A program made the translations under genes and the position numbers. Shown here piece after piece: positions 1 to 5,176 of a stretch of 6,393 nucleotides of DNA. Position 1 is the first letter of the stretch. Each line of letters begins with the position of its first letter. Origin of the DNA: Actinomycetota bacterium (lineage in GTDB: Bacteria > Actinomycetota > Humimicrobiia > Humimicrobiales > Humimicrobiaceae). The notes under the pieces are model-generated. The model saw only the letters and a program-made list of their open reading frames with translations. It was not told where the DNA came from and ran no database searches. Location: contig JAHIPJ010000158.1 of the NCBI GenBank assembly GCA_018894445.1, positions 1 to 6,393 on the forward strand, read 5' to 3'.

Positions 1-1
1 G

Positions 2-103
2 AAGGTAAAATCTAAAATTATTAATGTAGATATTGCACTGGCAAATAATTTTAATGCTGACTCGTTAAATGTAGAGATTTCCATTTCTATTTATATTAAA
101 TAA
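2..103 (+). CDS. 3' end of an unidentified protein gene (partial, cut by window start)
   Basis: This is the only plus-strand frame open across the first 100 bases: 33 sense codons followed by TAA at 101-103. The other two plus frames stop within the first few codons. The encoded tail alternates hydrophobic and polar residues (around NVDIALA and again LNVEISISIYIK), a pattern typical of beta-strands at the end of a folded domain. No family can be named from so short a tail. It converges on the lipoprotein gene, whose stop codon lies 14 bp downstream on the other strand, and no hairpin-plus-T-run terminator is visible between them. A chance open frame in AT-rich DNA is possible, so confidence is moderate. 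Confidence 0.4.
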   Translation, partial: KVKSKIINVDIALANNFNADSLNVEISISIYIK

Positions 104-117
104 TATTCACTTAGATT

Positions 118-699
118 CTAATCTGTGCAGGAGCCAAAGTAAGTTCTACCCTCAAGCATAGGAACATCTTTTGCTGAAAACCAGTAAAAACCCTCCAGAA
201 CAAGATCAATCTGCAATACATAAATACCTTTATGGGTTATATCATTTATTAATACTTCTATTTCAGCGTTTTCACCTGGTTCTACATTATAAGGAAGGAT
301 GGTTCTGGTAGCTTTATTATATTCAATATATTGTGAATTTTCTACATCTTGGCCGTAATAATGATAACCGATTCTAACCATATTCTCTCCACTGCTCCTC
401 CAGGTAAAATCTGAGGTATTTGTAATTTCAATTTTTATATAGTTATCACTGTCGGTACATAAAAAAGATGGTATATACCCTTTTATTTCAGCACCCACTT
501 GAGCACTTTCATAATCTACTACATCAACCACTTCTTCTTCCAGTTCTTTAACTTCTTCTTCTGAAATACCTTCTGATTCTTCTTCTGTGACATCTATCTT
601 ATCAGTTATACGGGGCGAGCAGGATATAAAAGTTAAAATTAAAAATAATGATGTTATGACTATTATTAATAAATTAATAGCTGGTATTTTAGATTTCAT
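118..699 (-). CDS. Putative lipoprotein with acidic linker and C-terminal Ig-like domain
   Basis: A 193-residue exported protein. Residues 1-27 form a lipoprotein signal: basic MKSK start, hydrophobic core (about 9-25) and a lipobox-like FISC with Cys27 as the probable lipidated residue (Phe at -3 is less usual than Leu). Residues 38-60 are a strongly acidic Glu-rich linker. From about 68 to 190 there is a beta-rich domain with motifs NTSDFTW (94-100), VRIGYHY (108-114), LPYNVEPGE (135-143) and IYVLQIDLVLEGFYWFS (159-175). I recognise this pattern (a tryptophan after 'TNT', 'RLGYHW', 'LP..V.PGE', 'G.Y.L..DLV.EG..WF') as an Ig-like domain often attached to glycosyltransferases or methyltransferases. 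Here it stands alone on a lipid anchor. Cys81 and Cys191 could pair. The ATG start has a GAGG ribosome site about 10 bases upstream. The function is unknown; a role at the outer face of the membrane, perhaps with glycans, is inference. Confidence 0.85.
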   Translation of the reverse strand: MKSKIPAINLLIIVITSLFLILTFISCSPRITDKIDVTEEESEGISEEEVKELEEEVVDVVDYESAQVGAEIKGYIPSFLCTDSDNYIKIEITNTSDFTWRSSGENMVRIGYHYYGQDVENSQYIEYNKATRTILPYNVEPGENAEIEVLINDITHKGIYVLQIDLVLEGFYWFSAKDVPMLEGRTYFGSCTD

Positions 700-759
700 A
701 TTGCTTTTTCCTCACTTTTTTCTTTTATTAAGTCTTAACCGCAAACTTATTAGTAACTC

Positions 760-788
760 ATTATAAATTAAATTTATTTTTTTTTGAA
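760..788 (-). promoter_or_regulatory. Predicted sigma-70 promoter for the lipoprotein gene
   Basis: Read on the minus strand, a perfect TATAAT (-10) lies at 765-760. A TTCAAA (-35, 4 of 6 consensus bases) lies at 788-783 with a 17-bp spacer. This would start transcription near 753, giving a leader of roughly 50 bases before the ATG at 699. The -35 occupies the same bases as the -35 of the opposing promoter. Confidence 0.5.
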
Positions 789-812
789 TAAAAGAAAAAA
801 AATATATATAAT
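784..812 (+). promoter_or_regulatory. Predicted sigma-70 promoter for the DUF948-ytxH-tldD-tldE operon
   Basis: TTGAAT (784-789, 4 of 6 bases of the -35 consensus) is followed after exactly 17 bp by a perfect TATAAT (807-812). Predicted start is near 819, about 30 bases before the first ATG at 851. An AT-only stretch lies just upstream, and a nine-T run (777-785) and an eight-A run (795-802) flank and enter the promoter, as in UP elements or curved DNA. This is the best promoter match noticed in the window. Confidence 0.65.
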
Positions 813-850
813 GTTATTTGATTATTTTATATTAAATCCAAGAGGTTAAT

Positions 851-1228
851 ATGACATCATTAGAAATAGCAGGTCTGGTTTCAATAATTTTAATTTCTGC
901 TTTTGCAATAGTAGCAATAATTATTGCCATACCATTATTTAAATTAATAAATAAGATTAAATATATGGCGGGAAAGCTAAATGAGAGTCTGGTTCCCATT
1001 GTCGAGAAATTAAATGACACCATAACTAACCTTAATACAGAGGTCAGCTCAATTGCGGATCTTACCCAGAGTATTAGTTCAATAGTAGAGCAGCTTGAAA
1101 AAGTTATAAGGCTTGCCCGGATTCTGATAACCAGTCCTATAATTAAAATAATAAGTGCTTCAGCAGGGTTATTCAGCGGTCTTTCAAAAGCTGGTGCTGA
1201 AGGTAAAAAAAAGGAGGATGAAAAATGA
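851..1228 (+). CDS. DUF948 domain membrane protein
   Basis: A 125-residue protein matching the DUF948 (YtxG-like) pattern. It has one N-terminal membrane helix (about 6-30, rich in Ile/Ala/Val), then a long amphipathic helix or coiled coil (about 32-90, with heptad-spaced Leu/Ile in LVPIVEKLNDTITNLNTEV). A conserved-looking tail, LITSPIIKIISASAGLFSG (92-110), leads into a charged Lys/Glu end. The family is small, single-pass and of unknown molecular role; in Bacillus its relatives are grouped with general stress proteins. The start is supported by AGAGG five bases before the ATG and a consensus promoter about 40 bases upstream. It is the first gene of the operon, and its TGA overlaps the next ATG by four bases (ATGA), a sign of translational coupling to the YtxH-like gene. 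DUF948 and YtxH genes are commonly found together. Confidence 0.9.
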   Translation: MTSLEIAGLVSIILISAFAIVAIIIAIPLFKLINKIKYMAGKLNESLVPIVEKLNDTITNLNTEVSSIADLTQSISSIVEQLEKVIRLARILITSPIIKIISASAGLFSGLSKAGAEGKKKEDEK

Positions 1229-1632
1229 ATGTAGAAAAAGAGAAAACTAATGGAAAAAGTAGCTTTTTGGGTATAATGGCATCATTACTTGTCGGTCTAT
1301 CTGCAGGTTTTGTAATTGGAATTTTATTTGCTCCTAAGTCAGGGAAAGAAACAAGAAAAGAAATAAAAGAAAAGAGTGAAGAGCTAATCGAAAAGAGTAA
1401 AGCAGGTTTTGATATAGCCGTTGGAAGAACTAAGGAATATGTAGATAGTGGTAAAAGCAAGCTGGCGGAGATAAAAAGCAGAAGTGAAGAATTTATCGAA
1501 AAAGGCAAGGAAAAAATCTCAGGATTTTCCAAGGTTTTAAGTTCTAAAGCCGGAAAAGCCAGGAAGAAAATAAAAAAAGTGATTGAAAAGGGAAAAGATA
1601 CTGCAAAAAAAGTTGAAGAAGACCTATCCTAG
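1225..1632 (+). CDS. YtxH-like membrane protein
   Basis: A 135-residue YtxH-family protein. A glycine-rich membrane helix (about 13-35; Gly16, 24, 28 and 32 suggest a glycine zipper) runs into the family hallmark LFAPKSGKETRKEI (34-47). The rest (48-135) is a lysine/glutamate-rich helix with three related segments around IEKSK (55), IEKGK (91) and IEKGK (120), giving an LEA-like amphipathic repeat. The last 30 residues are very basic (KARKKIKKVIEKGK). It probably sits in the cytoplasmic membrane with a long charged cytoplasmic arm; family members are linked to stress but the mechanism is unknown. The start is decided by a strong AAGGAGG (1211-1217) seven bases before the ATG. It overlaps the DUF948 gene by four bases, and its TAG stop lies in the same reading frame as tldD, six codons before the tldD start. 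Confidence 0.92.
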   Translation: MNVEKEKTNGKSSFLGIMASLLVGLSAGFVIGILFAPKSGKETRKEIKEKSEELIEKSKAGFDIAVGRTKEYVDSGKSKLAEIKSRSEEFIEKGKEKISGFSKVLSSKAGKARKKIKKVIEKGKDTAKKVEEDLS

Positions 1633-1637
1633 ATAGG
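1623..1637 (+). promoter_or_regulatory. Hairpin over the ytxH stop codon and the tldD ribosome site
   Basis: CCTATC (1623-1628) and GATAGG (1632-1637) are perfect 6-bp complements around a three-base loop CTA. The stem and loop contain the TAG stop of the YtxH gene (1630-1632). The right arm also holds most of AGGA (1635-1638), the only Shine-Dalgarno-like sequence before the tldD TTG (12-base spacing). A ribosome finishing ytxH would melt this stem and free the site, so translational coupling is the natural reading. A 6-bp inverted repeat can arise by chance; its position is the argument. Confidence 0.35.
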
Positions 1638-1650
1638 AAACTGGATTATA

Positions 1651-3036
1651 TTGATTGAAGATAGACTTACCAAAGAGATTTTAAATACCTTACTTAAAAA
1701 TGGTGCTGATTTTTCAGAAATTTTTGTACAAAGAAGAGTCTTCAATAATTTACGATTGGAAGATAGTAAAATTGAGAACTCAAGTAGTGGTTATGAATTA
1801 GGCTGTGGATTGAGATTGTGGGTTGGTGACAGTACTTTTTATGCCTATGTAGATTCACTTGAGAAGAATAAATTACTGAATGCGGCAAAAGTTTTAAGCT
1901 CCGCAATAAATGGAAGCAGCTCCCTTAAGGTTTTAAATCTTACTGAAACTAAAAGCTCCTATAATACAAATATAAAAAAATTCCCTGGTAAGGTTCATCC
2001 CGGGAGTAAGAAAAATACCCTTGAGGCGGTTGACAAAAGTTCAAGAGATTTTAGCCCCACCATCATCCAGGTTACATCGGCTCTTTCTGATGCCGAGGAG
2101 GAAATATATATTGCAAATTCTTATGGTGCCTTTTCATTTGAAAAAATGGTAAAAACTTTTCTGGCAGTAAATGTGGTAGCCAGAAAAAGAAAGGATGTAA
2201 GGACAGGTTATAAATCACTGGCAAGAACAAGCGGCTATGAAGCATTTGATTTTAAGAATCCTGAAAATTTGGCCCGCGAGGCTTCTAAAATTGCGGTTGA
2301 TATGCTTGATGCCGTAAATGCGCCTTCAGGTGAGCTACCGGTGGTGCTAGGACCGGCATTCGGTGGGGTTATTTTTCATGAAGCATGCGGCCATGGTCTG
2401 GAAGCGGATGCTGTAATGAAGAATGCCTCGGTATTCAAGGATAAAATAGGTAAGAAGATTGCAAGCGATGCGGTAACTGCAGTTGATGATTCCACGCTCA
2501 AGTACCGGTGGGGTTCATATAAATTTGATGATGAAGGTTACCCTTCTTCAAAGACAGTGCTGATAAAAGATGGAATTCTGCAGAGTTATATTTATGACCT
2601 GCGAACATCAAAAAAACTGGGAGCAAAACAAACCGGTAATGGCAGGAGGCAGTCTTTCAGACATGTTCCTGTTCCAAGAATGAGTAATACCTATATAGAA
2701 AGTAGAGATGAAGACAGCGGATCAATTATAAAATCTATAAATAAAGGCATATATGCCAGGGAATTTGCTGGCGGCCAGGTTGATCCGGCAACAGGAGATT
2801 TTGTATTTGGAATAAGCGAAGGCTACCTTATAGAAAACGGCAAAATTAGTTTTCCCATAAAGGATGCCACTTTAATCGGGAATGGTCCGGAAATCCTAAA
2901 AAGAATTGAAGCGGTGGGGAATAATCTGGATTTTGCTCCGGGCTTTTGCGGAAAAAGCGGCCAGTTAATTTCAAATGAAGTGGGCCAGCCAACCATAAAA
3001 ATAGATAAGATTACCATAGGAGGCACAAGGGATTAG
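1651..3036 (+). CDS. tldD: TldD metalloprotease subunit (zinc-binding)
   Basis: A 461-residue TldD, slightly shorter than the 481 residues of the E. coli protein. TldD pairs with TldE in a cytoplasmic heterodimeric zinc protease that takes unfolded or small peptides. In E. coli it matures microcin B17 and degrades the CcdA antitoxin. The HExxxH zinc motif is at 243-248 (HEACGH, followed by GLEAD), and the late cysteine expected as a zinc ligand is Cys433 in GFCGKSGQ, followed by the conserved VGQPTIKI. The N-terminal part (about 15-70) has the family's 'GADFSEIFVQ ... GYELGCGLRL' pattern. The start is TTG: no in-frame ATG occurs before Met166, well inside the fold, and a stop lies seven codons upstream. 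The ribosome site (AGGA) is weak and lies in a hairpin. It is third in a four-gene operon, one base before tldE. Its physiological substrate here is unknown. Confidence 0.96.
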   Translation: MIEDRLTKEILNTLLKNGADFSEIFVQRRVFNNLRLEDSKIENSSSGYELGCGLRLWVGDSTFYAYVDSLEKNKLLNAAKVLSSAINGSSSLKVLNLTETKSSYNTNIKKFPGKVHPGSKKNTLEAVDKSSRDFSPTIIQVTSALSDAEEEIYIANSYGAFSFEKMVKTFLAVNVVARKRKDVRTGYKSLARTSGYEAFDFKNPENLAREASKIAVDMLDAVNAPSGELPVVLGPAFGGVIFHEACGHGLEADAVMKNASVFKDKIGKKIASDAVTAVDDSTLKYRWGSYKFDDEGYPSSKTVLIKDGILQSYIYDLRTSKKLGAKQTGNGRRQSFRHVPVPRMSNTYIESRDEDSGSIIKSINKGIYAREFAGGQVDPATGDFVFGISEGYLIENGKISFPIKDATLIGNGPEILKRIEAVGNNLDFAPGFCGKSGQLISNEVGQPTIKIDKITIGGTRD

Positions 3037-3037
3037 A

Positions 3038-4438
3038 ATGCAGGACAGTAAAAGTTATATGATTAGAGGCGAAAAGTTAATAAAAATATGCAAGGATGCC
3101 GCTTTTAGGATAAATAAGTATAAGGTGGATGAATTTGAGATTTTTACTGCAAGCTCTGTAGAAAATGAAATAGAAATTTTTAAAGGAAAAATAGAAACGC
3201 TGTCGTTTTCGGATTCGATTGGCATAGGTATTAGAATTTTTAATGATAAATCAATAGGATATGCATATACCACTGTGCTTGATGAAGCAAGTATTGAAGA
3301 CTGTATCCGGAAGGCTGTATCCAACTGCAAAATTACCGAAAGAGAGGATTATAATTATCTGCCCAGGGAAGAAGAATTCACCTTTAAACAGAAACTTATA
3401 GGCGATAAGTTATTATTCCGGGAGGATTTTCTGGACTATGATATAGAAAGCAAGGTTACACTTGCAAAGAGATTGGAGACTTTAACAAAAAGTAAAGATA
3501 CAAGAATAGTTGACATTGATAATGTTACGTACAATGACAGTATTTATGAAACAGCGATTTTAAACTCGGCCGGATTTTGTGACAGGTATAAGACAACAAC
3601 CTGCTTTATTTATGTAAATGCAATTTCTAAGCAAAACGGGGATACTTCCACCGGGGATTTTTTTGGCTGCGGCAGGACACCGGCTGACCTTAATCTGGAA
3701 GAAGTCGCGGAGAAAGCAGCCCGCCGGTCTGTTTCAATCCTGGGCGGGAGGAAAATCAAATCACAGAGGGTAGATCTTCTTCTGGATCCGGTTGTTTCGG
3801 CACAACTACTGGGTATTATTGCCGAAAGCCTTACGGCAGATTCCGTGCAAAAAAGAAAATCACTTTTTGAAGGGAAGATAGGAAAGAAGATATTTTCCAT
3901 TGATGTAAACATATTTGATGACGGAACCATACCCGACGGGCTTTCTTCAAAGCCATTTGACGGGGAAGGAGTAATCAAGGGTAAAACCTGTGTATTTGAA
4001 GATGGATACCTGAAGACTTATCTTTATAATACCTATACTGCAAGAAAGGATAAAACCCTGTCAACAGGTAATGCAGTAAGAGCTTCCTACCGTTCGACAC
4101 CAGAAGTTGGCATTTCAAACTTTTATCTTGAGCCGTCAGATATTGATTTTAGCCAGCTTATGAGTGATATTGACAGAGGATTTTATATTATAGATATAAT
4201 AGGTCTTCATTCAGGCGTTAATTCTATTTCCGGACAGATGAGTGTGGGGGCCAAAGGAATATGGATAGAAAAAGGAAATTTGGAGTATCCGGTAAAAGAA
4301 GTAACTATTGCCACTGATATTTTAAGTTTCTGCAAGAGCATTAAAAAGGTTGGAAATGACTTAAGATTTATCCCTGTGGGAGGATATATAGGAAGTCCTT
4401 CGCTTTTGGTAAGAGATATAATGGTTAGCGGAAAATAA
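3038..4438 (+). CDS. tldE: TldE (PmbA) metalloprotease partner subunit
   Basis: A 466-residue TldE/PmbA, close to the 450 residues of E. coli PmbA. It shares the TldD fold but has no HExxxH: the corresponding stretch reads DPVVSAQLLGIIAES (250-264), as expected for the non-catalytic partner. Other family signs are GIGIRIFNDKSIGYAYT (62-78), the SKPFDGEG segment (304-311), GLHSGVNSISGQMSVGAKG (389-407) and the ending SPSLLVRDIMVSGK (453-466). With TldD it should form the working heterodimer that encloses the zinc site. The start ATG is one base after the tldD stop. Two ribosome-site candidates exist, AGGAGG (3018-3023, 14 bases away) and AAGGG (3027-3031, six bases away); the nearer one is likely used. 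Met8 is a less likely alternative start. It is the last gene of the operon; a convergent gene follows after 150 bp. Confidence 0.95.
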   Translation: MQDSKSYMIRGEKLIKICKDAAFRINKYKVDEFEIFTASSVENEIEIFKGKIETLSFSDSIGIGIRIFNDKSIGYAYTTVLDEASIEDCIRKAVSNCKITEREDYNYLPREEEFTFKQKLIGDKLLFREDFLDYDIESKVTLAKRLETLTKSKDTRIVDIDNVTYNDSIYETAILNSAGFCDRYKTTTCFIYVNAISKQNGDTSTGDFFGCGRTPADLNLEEVAEKAARRSVSILGGRKIKSQRVDLLLDPVVSAQLLGIIAESLTADSVQKRKSLFEGKIGKKIFSIDVNIFDDGTIPDGLSSKPFDGEGVIKGKTCVFEDGYLKTYLYNTYTARKDKTLSTGNAVRASYRSTPEVGISNFYLEPSDIDFSQLMSDIDRGFYIIDIIGLHSGVNSISGQMSVGAKGIWIEKGNLEYPVKEVTIATDILSFCKSIKKVGNDLRFIPVGGYIGSPSLLVRDIMVSGK

Positions 4439-4523
4439 TTTATATTTTAACCTATTAAAACCACAAAAAGAATCTGCCTGGATTTTAAGTGTATACAATT
4501 ATATTATCTAGATATTTATATAT

Positions 4524-4552
4524 GTGTGTGAGTTATATATTATCTCATATAT
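4524..4552 (+). other. Weak RNA hairpin downstream of tldE
   Basis: Bases 4524-4532 can pair with 4544-4552 over nine positions, three of them G-U, around an 11-base AT loop. Because of the G-U pairs the stem forms only in plus-strand transcripts. No clear T-run follows, so this is at best a weak transcript-end or stabilising stem for the tldD-tldE operon. The rest of the 150-bp spacer is AT-rich, with no gene and no convincing intrinsic terminator. Confidence 0.2.
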
Positions 4553-4553
4553 T

Positions 4554-4597
4554 TATTACGATGTGTTTAACAGGCTATTACGACATATTTAACCGGC
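4554..4597. repeat. Imperfect 22-bp tandem direct repeat, two copies
   Basis: Copy one is 4554-4575 and copy two is 4576-4597. Both read TATTACGA, four variable bases, TTTAAC, one variable base, GGC. They match at 18 of 22 positions and abut directly. Copy two covers the stop codon (TAA at 4591-4589 on the minus strand) and the last codons of the small multidrug export gene. Copy one lies in the spacer. This could be a small duplication of the gene end or a paired protein-binding site; nothing in the sequence separates the two. Confidence 0.6.
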
Positions 4598-5089
4598 AGT
4601 AATAAATCTTATGTAGCCTACTGTCTTACATACTATGGTTACTATTACTCCGGCCATCAACACCCCGATAAGAATATGCAGGACGGCTCTTTTAGGGGGT
4701 ATACCGAAAACGAAGGCAATTAACGCTCCCGTCCAGCCACCGGTAATTGGAAGAGGTATTGCCACAAACCCTGCCAGTGCATAACCCTCATATTTTTCGA
4801 ATCTTTTTGAATGGCGCCTTCTTGTATAATTAAAGAGCCACGTAAAAAATCTGCGGGCGATTTTAAATCTATTCATAAGAAATTTTGATACCGGCTCCAG
4901 AATCCACAATATGGCAGCTACCGGTATCATATTTCCCAGAACCGATATTATATAAGTCTCAAAAACATTCATTCCGTAGGCCGAAAGTGCAATGGGAATA
5001 GATGCACGTAGTTCACCGATAGGAATCATAGCCGTAAAAAAAGTTGCTATTCTCGGTGATAAAAATTCAAAAAAATTTGATGAGTCCAT
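4589..5089 (-). CDS. Small multidrug export family membrane protein (COG2426)
   Basis: A 166-residue integral membrane protein of the Sm_multidrug_ex family (COG2426), near the family's usual length. Two conserved blocks are clear: IPIGELRASIPIAL (22-35) and IPLPITGGWTGALIA (111-125). Hydrophobic helices are visible at about 14-37, 44-66, 104-129 and 134-160. A strongly basic cytoplasmic-type loop (73-100, including TRRRHSKRF) lies between the second and third. The 'export' name rests on old, thin evidence; the real substrate is not established. The ATG start is the only reasonable one (an in-frame stop lies eight codons upstream), but no Shine-Dalgarno sequence is visible before it. It is transcribed away from uppP across an 87-bp AT-rich spacer and runs tail-to-tail towards tldE. 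Shared control with uppP, and a role in envelope lipid handling, are inference from position. Confidence 0.93.
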   Translation of the reverse strand: MDSSNFFEFLSPRIATFFTAMIPIGELRASIPIALSAYGMNVFETYIISVLGNMIPVAAILWILEPVSKFLMNRFKIARRFFTWLFNYTRRRHSKRFEKYEGYALAGFVAIPLPITGGWTGALIAFVFGIPPKRAVLHILIGVLMAGVIVTIVCKTVGYIRFITAG

Positions 5090-5136
5090 ATTGAGTTTTT
5101 TTATTTTTAATTATTTTATGCTATATTTAAAAACTA

Positions 5137-5164
5137 ATTATAAATTATTTAAACAAAATTTTAA
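5137..5164 (-). promoter_or_regulatory. Possible promoter for the small multidrug export gene
   Basis: On the minus strand a perfect TATAAT lies at 5142-5137 with TTAAAA (4 of 6 bases of the -35 consensus) at 5164-5159, a 16-bp spacer. Transcription would begin near 5130, about 40 bases before the ATG at 5089. In DNA this AT-rich such matches occur by chance. No comparably good plus-strand promoter for uppP was found in the same spacer. Confidence 0.3.
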
Positions 5165-5176
5165 CTATTATATAAG

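Noticed and set aside
104..121. TTAGA-T-TCTAA palindrome between the convergent genes
   Set aside because: Five-base arms with a one-base centre cannot form an RNA hairpin, and no T-run follows; likely chance in AT-rich DNA.
832..1023. Minus-strand open frame opposite the DUF948 gene, with a hydrophobic segment
   Set aside because: The hydrophobicity mirrors the membrane helix on the plus strand; it would also begin inside the coding region with no promoter or ribosome site.
1173..1532. Minus-strand open frame opposite the YtxH gene
   Set aside because: It is Ser/Leu/Pro-rich with no family signature and lies opposite a well-supported gene with a strong ribosome site; Lys/Glu codons read backwards give such frames.
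3610..3978. Minus-strand open frame opposite tldE
   Set aside because: No ribosome site, no recognisable domain, and it is fully covered by a clear TldE gene.
1651..4438. TldD/TldE as maturation protease of a ribosomal peptide (microcin B17-like) cluster
   Set aside because: No small precursor-like gene, cyclase, radical SAM enzyme or peptide exporter is seen nearby; the neighbours are DUF948 and YtxH.
4461..4490. Short inverted repeat (AATC/GATT) followed by TTTT after tldE, as a terminator
   Set aside because: Only four to six pairs, and the T bases belong to the stem; too weak to call.
4491..4560. TATATA/TGTG-rich stretch as a microsatellite or replication origin element
   Set aside because: The runs are short and irregular, with no DnaA-box cluster; better explained as ordinary AT-rich spacer.
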